Shown piece after piece: positions 1 through 8,146 of a stretch of DNA of 64,000 bases; position 1 is the stretch's first letter, and every line of letters starts with the position of its first letter. The notes beneath the pieces were generated by a model. The model ran no database searches. It saw nothing but the letters and a program-made list of their open reading frames with translations, and had not been told where the DNA came from. The translations under genes were made by a program, and so were the position numbers. The stretch is taken from contig NZ_KB907794.1 in assembly GCF_000382205.1 (NCBI RefSeq), forward strand, positions 1-64,000, written 5' to 3'. The DNA comes from Dyadobacter beijingensis DSM 21582 (GTDB taxonomy: Bacteria > Bacteroidota > Bacteroidia > Cytophagales > Spirosomataceae).

Positions 1-1256
1 TTAAATGGACCCGGCCTGCCGCTTCTGCCGGATCGCCTGCACAGTACCGCCTCTACCGCGCAATCGGCCAGAACGGCCCGACATTTACCCAGGTAGCCAC
101 CATCAACGCCAGCCTTACGCCAGGAACGGTCGACACCATCTTCGTAGACCGCGCATTGAACACCGAGGCCAACGCTTACAACTATAAACTCGAATACTGG
201 ACCACTCAAAACGGCCAGCTGACCAAGTTCGACGAAACCGAAACCGCCAGCTCCGTCAGGCTCGAACAAGCCGCCGCACAACCCAACCAGATCGGCCTGA
301 AATGGACCGCATTGGTCCCGTGGAGCAATGAAAACCGCGTCCACAGGATTTACCGGGAGGATAAAACCAAACCAGGCACATTCAACCGCATTGCCGATGT
401 CTCCGTCCAGGGACCGCAGACATTTACATTCGTCGATGATGGTTCGGATAAATATGCAGCCGACGGCACGGTCAATGTGACGATCGTCAAGGATTCTACC
501 TATTGCTATAAAGTCGAAACCGTCGGTTCTTACAACAACAGCCAGATCAAACCGTCGGTGCTGTACAACTTCTCGCAGATCCTGTGCATTTCCTCCTCGG
601 ATACCACCAAGCCATGCCCGCCGGTGCTGACGCTCGATCCGCTGAACTGCGATTCGTTGCGGGCACATCCAGAAGCATTCTGCGCACCGGGCGGCTTTAC
701 CAACCACCTCACATGGGAATATCCCGCACAGGCCGGCGGCCGCGACTGCGACCCGCTCGTGACCGCATACCGCGTGTACTACACCAGGTACGAGGGCGAT
801 GCGCCCGCATTGATCGCGACCGTCACCACGCCGCCTTCACCGCTGCAAACCTTCTTCGACCACCAGGGACTAACCTCATTTGCAGGATGTTATTACGTGA
901 CGGCCGTCAACCGGTTCGGCAGCGAAAGTGCGCCTAGCAACACCGTATGCCGCGACAACTGTCCGATGTATGTCCTGCCCAACGTATTTACCCCGAACGG
1001 CGACAACAAAAACGATACGTTCCAGCCCATGGAATGCCCCGCATTTGTACAGTCGCTTGAATTCAAGGCATTCAACCGCTGGGGCGCACAGGTGTTTTCT
1101 ACCAAAGACGTCGACATTAACTGGGACGGTAAAACCAATGGTGGAAAAGAGCTCGCCGCCGGTCAGTATTATTATGAAGTAACCATCTATTTCGAGTCGT
1201 TCCAGAAACAGAGCACGCCGGTCACCATGAAAGGCTGGGTGCAGCTGCTGCGATAG
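1..1256 (+). CDS. C-terminal part of a secreted protein with CHU_C (gliding motility-associated) domain, 5' end outside window
   Basis: The reading frame is open from base 3, so the gene starts before the window; about 417 codons are visible. The visible part holds beta-rich segments that look like fibronectin III or Ig-like modules (for example KWTRPAASAGSPAQYRLYRA near the left edge, with Tyr-rich strands and paired cysteines). From about base 965 comes the domain opening with VLPNVFTPNGDNKNDTF and ending in WVQLLR. That opening is typical of the CHU_C / type B sorting domain, which in this phylum sends proteins through the type IX secretion system to the cell surface. Function is inferred as a large surface or adhesin-like protein; ligand unknown. 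A good terminator follows, so it is the last gene of its transcript. Confidence 0.85.
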   Translation, partial: KWTRPAASAGSPAQYRLYRAIGQNGPTFTQVATINASLTPGTVDTIFVDRALNTEANAYNYKLEYWTTQNGQLTKFDETETASSVRLEQAAAQPNQIGLKWTALVPWSNENRVHRIYREDKTKPGTFNRIADVSVQGPQTFTFVDDGSDKYAADGTVNVTIVKDSTYCYKVETVGSYNNSQIKPSVLYNFSQILCISSSDTTKPCPPVLTLDPLNCDSLRAHPEAFCAPGGFTNHLTWEYPAQAGGRDCDPLVTAYRVYYTRYEGDAPALIATVTTPPSPLQTFFDHQGLTSFAGCYYVTAVNRFGSESAPSNTVCRDNCPMYVLPNVFTPNGDNKNDTFQPMECPAFVQSLEFKAFNRWGAQVFSTKDVDINWDGKTNGGKELAAGQYYYEVTIYFESFQKQSTPVTMKGWVQLLR

Positions 1257-1297
1257 CCGGCATTGCTTTTTTCTTTCACATTCAAGTATTTCCTTTG

Positions 1298-1328
1298 TAG
1301 CCCGGTTTTTGCGCCGGGCTATTTTGTT
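1298..1328 (+). terminator. Rho-independent terminator after the CHU_C gene
   Basis: A 7-bp stem (AGCCCGG at 1299-1305 with CCGGGCT at 1314-1320) and an 8-base loop are followed by ATTTTGTTT. It sits 40 bases after the stop and before fabD. Confidence 0.75.
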
Positions 1329-1356
1329 TCATCATGAATAACCATAAAACATCCAT

Positions 1357-2235
1357 ATGAAAACGGCATATGTTTTCCCTGGTCAGGGCTCACAGTTCAA
1401 AGGAATGGGTCTGGACCTCTACCAGAGCTCCGATTCCGCCAAGGCATTGTTTGAAAAAGCCAATGAAATCCTCGGCTTCCAGATCACGAAAGTGATGTTC
1501 GAAGGAACCGACGAAGAGTTGAAACAAACCAATGTGACGCAGCCAGCGATATTCATCCACTCGGTTATCCTCGCGAAGATCGCGCCCGACTTCGCTCCTA
1601 ACATGGTTGCAGGCCACTCCCTCGGTGAATTCTCGGCATTGGTAGCGGCTGGCGCGCTTTCGTTTGAAGACGGCCTTTCGCTTGTGGCCAAGCGTGCCGC
1701 GGCCATGCAGAAAGCCTGCGAAATCCGCCCATCGACAATGGCGGCGATCCTGGGCCTTGCCGACAATGTGATCGAAGAAATCTGCGCGGGCATTACGGAC
1801 GAGATCGTCGTGCCGGCGAACTACAACTGTCCGGGCCAGGTGGTGATCTCCGGTACTATCGAAGGCGTTGAGCGCGCGTGCGAGCTGCTGAAAGCGGCCG
1901 GCGCAAAACGTGCATTGGTATTGCCGGTAGGCGGCGCATTCCACTCGCCCTTGATGGAGCCGGCGCGCGAAGAATTGGCGGCAGCCATTCATGCGGCACA
2001 GTTCGAGCAGCCGATCTGCCCGGTATACCAGAATGTGAATGCCAAACCAGCTACCGAAGTTGCCGTTATCAAGGAAAACCTGATATCGCAGCTCACCGCA
2101 CCGGTAAGGTGGACGCAATCCGTGGAGCAAATGGTTGCCGACGGCGCGGAAATCTTTATCGAGTCGGGACCGGGCAAAGTTTTGCAAGGCCTTGTAAAAA
2201 AGATCGCTAGCAACGTAGCGCTAAAAAGTATTTAA
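1357..2235 (+). CDS. fabD: Malonyl-CoA:ACP transacylase FabD
   Basis: This 292-residue enzyme moves malonyl groups from CoA to acyl carrier protein, the entry step for fatty acid elongation in the cytoplasm. The N-terminal FPGQGSQ motif, the nucleophile Ser88 in GHSLGE and the catalytic His196 in GAFHSPLM are all visible, and the length is normal for FabD (about 290-310). The start ATG at 1357 puts the conserved AYVFPGQGSQ at residue 4, as usual. It stands alone between a terminator and a tRNA gene. Its partners acpP and fabF are 56 kb away in this window, so the fab genes are split. No promoter element of the Bacteroidota type is obvious in the 30 bases between the terminator and the start. 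Confidence 0.97.
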   Translation: MKTAYVFPGQGSQFKGMGLDLYQSSDSAKALFEKANEILGFQITKVMFEGTDEELKQTNVTQPAIFIHSVILAKIAPDFAPNMVAGHSLGEFSALVAAGALSFEDGLSLVAKRAAAMQKACEIRPSTMAAILGLADNVIEEICAGITDEIVVPANYNCPGQVVISGTIEGVERACELLKAAGAKRALVLPVGGAFHSPLMEPAREELAAAIHAAQFEQPICPVYQNVNAKPATEVAVIKENLISQLTAPVRWTQSVEQMVADGAEIFIESGPGKVLQGLVKKIASNVALKSI

Positions 2236-2252
2236 TTTTTTTCTCAAAAAGC

Positions 2253-2283
2253 TTGACACGATACCCGACTCCCATTACTTTTG
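2253..2283 (+). promoter_or_regulatory. Bacteroidota-type promoter of tRNA-Gln
   Basis: TTG at 2253-2255 (-33 element) and TACTTTTG at 2276-2283 (-7 element, consensus TAnnTTTG) are separated by 20 bases. Transcription would start near 2290, about a dozen bases before the tRNA. Confidence 0.7.
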
Positions 2284-2301
2284 CACCACTGTTTACGGTT
2301 T

Positions 2302-2372
2302 TGGCCGATGGTGTAATGGTAACACAGGACATTTTGGTTGTCTTATTCAGGGTTCGAGTCCTTGTCGGCCAA
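2302..2372 (+). tRNA. tRNA-Gln (anticodon TTG)
   Basis: The 71-base gene folds into a full cloverleaf. The acceptor stem is TGGCCGA (2302-2308) with TCGGCCA (2365-2371). The anticodon stem GGACA/TGTCT encloses loop TTTTGGT with anticodon TTG. The T arm is CAGGG-TTCGAGT-CCTTG. The discriminator base is A at 2372 and CCA is not encoded. It has its own promoter upstream and a terminator directly downstream, so it is an independent single-tRNA unit. Confidence 0.95.
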
Positions 2373-2381
2373 CAGTAATCG

Positions 2382-2412
2382 AAGAGCTCATTTTTCAATG
2401 AGCTCTTTTTTA
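2382..2412 (+). terminator. Terminator of the tRNA-Gln gene
   Basis: A perfect 11-bp stem (AAGAGCTCATT at 2382-2392 with AATGAGCTCTT at 2397-2407) with loop TTTC runs straight into a T tract. Confidence 0.85.
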
Positions 2413-2512
2413 TTTCCATCCCTGGCACACCATTTACCTTATAATTCTTCCAAATTTCAAAGGTTAAAATGACCATTAAATAGCATTTCCATCCGTTTGC
2501 GATTTGCAGGTG

Positions 2513-2552
2513 ACATTAAGGAAACCATTTCAAAATTTTGGTTACTTAATGT
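2513..2552. promoter_or_regulatory. Inverted repeat upstream of the TetR gene, candidate operator
   Basis: ACATTAAGGAAACCA (2513-2527) faces TGGTTACTTAATGT (2539-2552); the arms match except for one substitution and one extra base. It lies 70 bases before the TetR start, a usual place for an autoregulatory TetR operator. The role is inference. Confidence 0.45.
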
Positions 2553-2621
2553 AACTTTTCTGCTATAAAATTTGGATATGAAATGTTACATTTACTATGT
2601 TTTAACCTAAACAGCACCCAT

Positions 2622-3227
2622 ATGAAAGTAGACAAAGTTAAAAAGCGCGATCGCGAGCGCACAAAGAGTAAAATACTCAAGGCGGTCGGTGAAGTAATCG
2701 AACAACATGGCACCGAAAAGGTCGGGGTAAATCTCATAGCCCGTACCGCCGGAGTAAACAAAGTCCTGATTTACAGGTATTTTGAAAGCGTAGACGGCCT
2801 GATGGAACAGTATGTCAGGTCGGGAGAGTACACGTCAACCCTCAGCACAGACTACATTGACAACATTCCCGAGCTAACGCCCGACGAACGGAGCAAGGCA
2901 CTCACGTCCCTGATGCACACTTTCACGAACGACCTGCGCCAGCGTAAAGCAACGCGCGACCTGCTCAGATGGGAGATCGGCACCGGCAAGTCGATGCTGT
3001 CAGACGCCCGCAACCAGATTGCGACACGGATCGTGAACACGATAGGCGACCTTCCTTATTATAAGGACACCACCGCGCTCATCGCATTTCTTTCCGCAGG
3101 TATTTATTTCCTGACCATCTCTTCCGATTATCGTGAAAAAATGCTGGACGTAGACCTTCAAAGCGACGAAGGCTGGAAGCGCATCGAACATCTGATCGAT
3201 AACATCATTCAGAATGTTCGGGGCTGA
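2622..3227 (+). CDS. TetR/AcrR family transcriptional regulator
   Basis: This is a 201-residue DNA-binding regulator. The N-terminal helix-turn-helix spans about residues 15-60, with the family pattern GVNLIARTAGVNKVLIYRYF containing the recognition helix. The C-terminal two thirds are a divergent ligand-binding domain, so the effector cannot be named. I chose the ATG at 2622 (MKVDKVKKRDRE), giving a basic arm before the first helix. The upstream ATG at 2583 would add 13 residues (MLHLLCFNLNSTH) not expected in this family. The near-perfect inverted repeat at 2513-2552 may be its operator. No obvious efflux or metabolic target lies beside it, as the next gene (flippase) has its own terminator boundary and promoter element. 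Confidence 0.85.
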   Translation: MKVDKVKKRDRERTKSKILKAVGEVIEQHGTEKVGVNLIARTAGVNKVLIYRYFESVDGLMEQYVRSGEYTSTLSTDYIDNIPELTPDERSKALTSLMHTFTNDLRQRKATRDLLRWEIGTGKSMLSDARNQIATRIVNTIGDLPYYKDTTALIAFLSAGIYFLTISSDYREKMLDVDLQSDEGWKRIEHLIDNIIQNVRG

Positions 3228-3242
3228 CGATAAAAAAACCGC

Positions 3243-3280
3243 AGGCCCTTCCCATGAAACGGGAAGGGCCTTTCCTTTTA
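3243..3280 (+). terminator. Terminator after the TetR gene
   Basis: The stem AGGCCCTTCCC (3243-3253) pairs with GGGAAGGGCCT (3261-3271), 7-base loop, followed by TTCCTTTTATT. Confidence 0.85.
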
Positions 3281-3296
3281 TTGGGCATTACTAGCC

Positions 3297-3304
3297 TATA
3301 TTTG
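3297..3304 (+). promoter_or_regulatory. -7 element (TATATTTG) before the flippase gene
   Basis: TATATTTG fits TAnnTTTG exactly and would start transcription near 3311, some 14 bases before the ATG at 3325. No clear -33 TTG at the right distance. Confidence 0.4.
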
Positions 3305-3324
3305 CGGTTGAAAATCCCGCATGA

Positions 3325-4827
3325 ATGAGTGTACTGAAAAAACTGGCCAGTGAAACCGCAACCTACGGCATCAGCACGATGCTGGGCCGCTTTCTGAATT
3401 ACCTGCTGGTCGCGCTGCATACCAAACTTTTCGAACCCCAGCAGATCGCCGCTCAAGGGCAGCTTTTTGCCTATGCCGGCCTGGGCCTGGTACTTTATAC
3501 ATTCGGGATGGAAACGGCGTTTTTCCGGTTTGCGCGCGAGGAAAAAGACCGGAAACAGTATTACAACGTCATCCTGAGCGCCGTCATCGTTGTGAGCATC
3601 GTGTGCTCCACGCTCATGTACGTGTTCGCGCAGCCCGTCGCTGATTTTATTAAATACCCCGACGCGACCTCGATCGTCCGAATGTTCGCCATCATCATGG
3701 CTACCGACGGCATTGTATCCATTCCGTTCGCAAAGCTCCGGCTGGAAGGGAGAGGCAAAAAGTTCGTGATCATCCGGGTGAGCAACATCCTCATCAACAT
3801 TTTCCTGAACCTGTTCTTCCTGCTCGTTTGCCGCGATATTTCTGCCGGAGAATACCTTGCCGCCCTGAAACCCGCCATCGACCTGTTCTACAATCCGCTG
3901 CACGCGCCGGATTACATTGTGCTCGCGAACCTCATCGCCAACCTCGCGTTCTTCTGGATGCTGCGGAAAGAATTCGCCGATTTCCGTTTCGTATTCGACA
4001 GAAGCATTTTCAAACCGGTTTGGGTGTACGCATTTCCCGTGCTGGTGATGAATATCGGCGGGGTGCTCAACATGCTTTTCGACCGGGCCTTCATCCAGTT
4101 CCTGCTACCCGAAGGCTTCTACCCAGGCCGCAGCAACGAAACCGCCATCGGCATTTACGTGCAGTGCTACAAGCTGTCGATTTTCATGAACCTGGCCATT
4201 CAGGCGTTCAAATATGCAGCGGAGCCGTTTTTCTTTTCAAAAGGGGAAGACAAGAATGCACCGCCGGTTTTCGCGAAGGTTACCAAGTATTTCATCATCA
4301 TATGCGTGCTCATGTGGGTGGGCATATGCCTGAACCTCGACCTGTTCGCCGAGCTGTTCCTCAAAAAGAAGATTTATCACGAAGGCCTGGCCGTGGTGCC
4401 GTGGCTGCTGGCAGGTTACCTGTTTTTGGGAGTATACTATAATCTGGCGACATGGTTCAAGCTCACGGACAAAACGCAGTACGGAACCTGGCTCACGCTC
4501 ACGGGCGCGGGCATTACCATCGCGACGAGCTTCCTGCTCGTACCACAGATCGGCTACATGGGTTTCGCGATCGCATTTGCGCTGTCGGGCTTTATCATGC
4601 TGTCACTCTGCTATTATTTCGGGCAAAAATATTATCCCGTGCCGTATGACATACCTTCGGCGCTGGGCTATATAGGCGGAGGCGCGCTGCTGATTTACGC
4701 CTCGTCGCTCTTCAAAATACCGGACCTCCGGGTATCGGTGCCGGTGCATATGGCGCTGTTCACGTTGTGCGTGGTGGTGGTATTTGTGTTGGAAAGAAAG
4801 AACATTCCGGCATTGAAGCGCCGCTAG
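3325..4827 (+). CDS. Wzx-like polysaccharide/lipid-linked oligosaccharide flippase (MOP superfamily)
   Basis: This 500-residue protein is hydrophobic throughout, with about 12-14 predicted membrane helices. It opens with SVLKKLASETATYGISTMLG, the usual start of 'oligosaccharide flippase family / lipopolysaccharide biosynthesis protein' members in Bacteroidota. By family it would move undecaprenyl-linked sugar units across the inner membrane. No glycan-assembly cluster surrounds it, so its substrate is unknown; gmd and several glycosyltransferases elsewhere in the window are possible partners. The ATG at 3325 is preferred over the ATG at 3321, which is in another frame. Its stop lies 4 bases from the convergent mlaF-like stop, leaving no room for an intergenic terminator. 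Confidence 0.85.
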   Translation: MSVLKKLASETATYGISTMLGRFLNYLLVALHTKLFEPQQIAAQGQLFAYAGLGLVLYTFGMETAFFRFAREEKDRKQYYNVILSAVIVVSIVCSTLMYVFAQPVADFIKYPDATSIVRMFAIIMATDGIVSIPFAKLRLEGRGKKFVIIRVSNILINIFLNLFFLLVCRDISAGEYLAALKPAIDLFYNPLHAPDYIVLANLIANLAFFWMLRKEFADFRFVFDRSIFKPVWVYAFPVLVMNIGGVLNMLFDRAFIQFLLPEGFYPGRSNETAIGIYVQCYKLSIFMNLAIQAFKYAAEPFFFSKGEDKNAPPVFAKVTKYFIIICVLMWVGICLNLDLFAELFLKKKIYHEGLAVVPWLLAGYLFLGVYYNLATWFKLTDKTQYGTWLTLTGAGITIATSFLLVPQIGYMGFAIAFALSGFIMLSLCYYFGQKYYPVPYDIPSALGYIGGGALLIYASSLFKIPDLRVSVPVHMALFTLCVVVVFVLERKNIPALKRR

Positions 4828-4831
4828 TGCT

Positions 4832-5578
4832 TTATTCCTGCATTTCGCGGAGCAATTTATTGGAGAAAAGGAATTCTTTGAGCTCCGGCACCGTCGTTTT
4901 GGTAATGTCGGTATTCACGCCTTCCCACAGCTTGTCGCCCTGGTAGAGGAACATGATGTTCTCCCCGATCTCCATCACCGAATTCATATCGTGCGTAATA
5001 ATGATGGTCGTGATCTGGTATTCGTCTGTAATTTCCTTGATCAGCTCATCGATTTTCACCGAAGTGAGCGGGTCGAGGCCGGAGTTGGGCTCATCGCAGA
5101 AGAGGTAAGCCGGGTTCATCACGATAGCACGTGCAATGCCGACGCGCTTTTTCATACCGCCGCTGATCTCCGAAGGCATCCGCTTCGCCGCCTGTTCCAG
5201 CCCTACCCTTTGCAGGCAGAACGCAACACGCTCCTGCTTTTCCTCTGCCGATTGAGAAGTGAGCATATCGAGCGGAAAGCGCACATTTTCTTCCACGGTT
5301 TTGGAATCGAACAATGCGCCACCCTGGAACAGCACGCCCATTTCGCGGCGGATCGATTGCTGCATATCCTTGTCGCAATGGTAAAAATCGCGGCCATTGT
5401 AGAGCACATTGCCCTGGTCGGGCTTCACGAGGCCGATCATGCATTTGAGCAACACACTCTTACCCGTGCCGCTTCCGCCGATGATCAGGTTCGTTTCGCC
5501 TTTCTTGAACTGCGCCGAAATGCCTTTTAAAACTTCCTTACCGTTGAATGCCTTATAAATATTGTTGATTTCGATCAT
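4832..5578 (-). CDS. ABC transporter ATP-binding protein, MlaF type
   Basis: This is a 248-residue ATPase subunit. Visible motifs are Walker A GGSGTGKS (residues 34-41), the Q-loop in VLFQGGALFD, the signature SGGMKKR, Walker B YLFCDEPNSGLDP and the switch His in IIITHDM. FQGGALFDS together with SGGMKKRVGIARA is typical of MlaF/Ttg2A, the motor of the MCE lipid transporter that moves phospholipids between the membranes. It follows the MlaE-like permease by 21 bases on the same strand, so the two form an operon. The MCE-domain substrate-binding subunit (MlaD) is absent here. The alternative is a general organic-solvent-resistance ABC protein, which is the same family. Confidence 0.9.
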   Translation of the reverse strand: MIEINNIYKAFNGKEVLKGISAQFKKGETNLIIGGSGTGKSVLLKCMIGLVKPDQGNVLYNGRDFYHCDKDMQQSIRREMGVLFQGGALFDSKTVEENVRFPLDMLTSQSAEEKQERVAFCLQRVGLEQAAKRMPSEISGGMKKRVGIARAIVMNPAYLFCDEPNSGLDPLTSVKIDELIKEITDEYQITTIIITHDMNSVMEIGENIMFLYQGDKLWEGVNTDITKTTVPELKEFLFSNKLLREMQE

Positions 5579-5599
5579 TGTGTGGTCCGTTTGGAACGC

Positions 5600-6328
5600 T
5601 TACAAAAGCAGCTGTGCGAGCAGGTAATCCGCGATAAGAATGGAAATACAGCTATTGGTCACAGCTTGTGTGCTGGCCTTACCCACCTCCAACGCGCCGC
5701 CCGACGTAAAAAATCCCTTGAAAGAGGAAATCGAGGCGATCAGGAAGCCGAAAACGAAAGGTTTCACACACATAAAGAATATGTTATAGGGTACGAACGA
5801 GTCGCGGATACCGTAGAGATAGTCGCGCTCCGTGATGACGCCCGTTAATGTCCCGGCCAGATAACCACCCAGAATGCCCAGAAATGCGGAAAAAATGACA
5901 AGCATCGGGAATGTGAGCATCGCTGCCACTACTTTGGGAAGCACCAGGTAGGACGACGAGTTGATACCCATTACCTCCAGCGCGTCGATCTGCTCGGTAA
6001 TACGCATCGTGCCCAGCTCGCTGGCGATATTGGAACCGACCTTTCCGGCCAGGACGATACAGGTAATGGTGGGCGCCAGTTCAAGGATTTCCATGTCGCG
6101 GACGATCAACGCCACGGTGGAAATTGGAATAATCGGGCTTACGAGGTTATAGGCTGTCTGAATACAGGACACCGCACCGATAAACGTGGATACGATCGCG
6201 ACGATGAAGATCGAGCTCACGCCGATGCCCACGCATTCCTCCATCAGCCTGCGCCAGTAAACCGATAATTTCTCGCCCTTCCCGAACAGCGTCCCTAAAA
6301 AAATGAAGTATTTACCGATTACAGACAT
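5600..6328 (-). CDS. MlaE/YrbE-type ABC transporter permease
   Basis: This 242-residue inner-membrane protein has about five membrane helices and the conserved MlaE core: FIGAVSCIQ in the first half, then VAGKVGSNIASELGTMRITEQIDALEVMG (split here as GSNIASELGTMRITEQI plus the following DALEVMG). The latter is the hallmark loop of the family. By family it is the membrane subunit of an MCE transporter keeping outer-membrane lipid asymmetry. It is the first gene of the mlaE-mlaF pair and diverges from the SDR gene at 6391. The 62-base divergent spacer is AT-rich but I see no clear promoter element in it. Confidence 0.9.
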   Translation of the reverse strand: MSVIGKYFIFLGTLFGKGEKLSVYWRRLMEECVGIGVSSIFIVAIVSTFIGAVSCIQTAYNLVSPIIPISTVALIVRDMEILELAPTITCIVLAGKVGSNIASELGTMRITEQIDALEVMGINSSSYLVLPKVVAAMLTFPMLVIFSAFLGILGGYLAGTLTGVITERDYLYGIRDSFVPYNIFFMCVKPFVFGFLIASISSFKGFFTSGGALEVGKASTQAVTNSCISILIADYLLAQLLL

Positions 6329-6390
6329 GATATCTTAATTGTATTCAATATTTTCGGGAAAATTAGGCAAAAAAAGAAGTAATCAGAAAA

Positions 6391-7101
6391 ATGAATCCAT
6401 TAGCGGTTGTAACCGGTGGAACAAAAGGGATCGGAAGGGCAGCGATAGAAAAATTTTTAGCACAAGGCTTCGATGTAGTTACCTGCGCAAGAAACGAGAG
6501 CGATCTGCTCGAACTGCAACAAACATTCAGTCAAAATTTCCCCCAATCGAAACTGACTTATTTAACGGCCGACCTTTCGGTAAGGGCCGAGGTCGACGCG
6601 TTTATTGCATTTATCCACAGCCATCCGCAGCGAGTGGAGATACTGATCAACAATACCGGCGTATTTATCCCGGGGCAGGTTCATAATGAAACCGAGGGCA
6701 CGCTGGAAAAGACGATGGAGACCAACCTTTACAGCGCCTATCACCTCACGCGCGGCCTGCTGCCGGGTATGATGGAGCACAAAAAGGGCCATATATTCAC
6801 CATTTGCTCCACAGCGAGCATTATCGCCTACCCTAACGGCGGCTCCTACTGCATTTCCAAATTCGCATTGTACGGCATGACCAAAGTACTGCGCGAGGAA
6901 ATGAAGCCCTACAACGTGCGGGTAACGGCCATTCTGCCCGGTGCGACGTATACCGACAGCTGGAAAGGCACCAACCTGCCCGAAGACCGGTTCATGGATT
7001 CCAGGGACGTAGCCGACTCGATCTGGTCGGTTTATGCATTGTCGTCCAGGGCGGTTGTCGAGGAAATTTTGATCCGCCCGCAACTCGGAGATTTGGATTA
7101 A
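6391..7101 (+). CDS. Short-chain dehydrogenase/reductase (SDR)
   Basis: This 236-residue protein has a Rossmann fold. The cofactor loop TGGTKGIG is at residues 8-15, NNTG (a variant of NNAG) lies mid-protein, the catalytic Ser is in CSTASIIAYPNGG, and the YCISK motif supplies the Tyr-x3-Lys pair. These make it a functional classical SDR acting on an unknown alcohol or ketone with NAD(P)H. The ATG at 6391 follows an A-rich stretch, a usual substitute for a ribosome binding site in this phylum. It precedes a ROK kinase by 74 bases and may be cotranscribed with it, but the spacer offers no firm evidence. Confidence 0.9.
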   Translation: MNPLAVVTGGTKGIGRAAIEKFLAQGFDVVTCARNESDLLELQQTFSQNFPQSKLTYLTADLSVRAEVDAFIAFIHSHPQRVEILINNTGVFIPGQVHNETEGTLEKTMETNLYSAYHLTRGLLPGMMEHKKGHIFTICSTASIIAYPNGGSYCISKFALYGMTKVLREEMKPYNVRVTAILPGATYTDSWKGTNLPEDRFMDSRDVADSIWSVYALSSRAVVEEILIRPQLGDLD

Positions 7102-7175
7102 TGCGTGAACAATAGCGCATTTTTACTAAATTGCCGCATTTTTAAAATTATTTATTAAACCCATATTTTCATTTC

Positions 7176-8084
7176 ATGGAACAATACCTCGGTATAGACG
7201 TGGGCGGTACTAACGTAAAAATGGGGATCGTTGACGCTACGGATGGAAGAATCTCGAATTTTTACAGTCACGATACCGCTAGCTGGCGTAGCTCAGGGCA
7301 TTTTATAGACAGATTAGGTGATGCAATAGCGCTCCAGCTGGTTGAATATCCCGAAGTCAAAAAAGTAGGGATCGGTGTCCCGGGGTTGATTTCCCGCGAC
7401 AGGACCACGCTGATCGAAATCACGGCAATCCCCGAAATCGACGGGATCACCATTGTTCCGGATCTGAAAGCGCGTTTCCCGCAGCATGATTTTTACCTCG
7501 AAAACGACGCGAACGCGGCGGCTTTGGGCGAATATTACTTTGGCGAAGACAAACTTCCGGAAGACTACATTTTCGTAACGCTCGGCACCGGCATCGGCGG
7601 CGCGGCGATTATCGATAAAAAAGTATTCAAAGGCGGCGGCGGTAATGCCATGGAGCCGGGTCACGTACCTTCCAAAAACGGCAAAGTCCTCGAACGCAAC
7701 ATCGGTAAGAAAGAATTGCTCGATATGGCCAATGCCATGCGCGCGGCTTACACGGGAACAACTCAATTGCCATCCGACGGCACCATTTCAACCACCGGGC
7801 TGGTAGCAGCTGCTTCTGCCGGAGACGAACTCGCGAAAGCTGTTTTCACCGAAATGGGTTACCTGCTGGGCGAAGGACTGGTTTCGATGATCCGCATCCT
7901 CGATATCACAACTATTTTGATCGGAGGTGGTATTTCTGCTTCATTTGAATTTATTTTGCCCGCGATCAACGATCGTTTCAAGTACTGGCTGACGCCTTAT
8001 TACCTGAAAACCATCAATATCAAACGCGCGACGCTTGCCAATGACGCCGGACTGCTTGGAGCCGCTTCGTTGTGCTTTGAATGA
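7176..8084 (+). CDS. ROK family sugar kinase (glucokinase-like)
   Basis: This is a 302-residue cytoplasmic kinase. The ATP-binding GIDVGGTNVKMGI is at the N-terminus, the sugar-binding ENDANAAALGE with its catalytic Asp lies mid-protein, and a second phosphate loop is LGTGIGGA. EPGH retains the ROK sugar-contacting Glu and His. The Cys-rich zinc motif (CxCGxxGCxE) of most ROK members is missing; the equivalent stretch reads SKNGKVLERNIGKKE. Such zinc-free ROK kinases are common in Bacteroidota and usually annotated as glucokinase, but hexose specificity cannot be read from the sequence. It is followed 62 bases later by a GT2 gene. Confidence 0.9.
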   Translation: MEQYLGIDVGGTNVKMGIVDATDGRISNFYSHDTASWRSSGHFIDRLGDAIALQLVEYPEVKKVGIGVPGLISRDRTTLIEITAIPEIDGITIVPDLKARFPQHDFYLENDANAAALGEYYFGEDKLPEDYIFVTLGTGIGGAAIIDKKVFKGGGGNAMEPGHVPSKNGKVLERNIGKKELLDMANAMRAAYTGTTQLPSDGTISTTGLVAAASAGDELAKAVFTEMGYLLGEGLVSMIRILDITTILIGGGISASFEFILPAINDRFKYWLTPYYLKTINIKRATLANDAGLLGAASLCFE

Positions 8085-8146
8085 TCTATCACCCCGAAAC
8101 ACGAAAGATTCACTCTTAAACGGTCATACATACTATTATATCCCTG

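Noticed and set aside
1390..2187. 265-codon minus-strand frame
   Set aside because: Antisense to fabD, with no start context or family match.
2583..2621. Earlier TetR start
   Set aside because: It adds 13 residues without family match and lies close to the candidate operator region.
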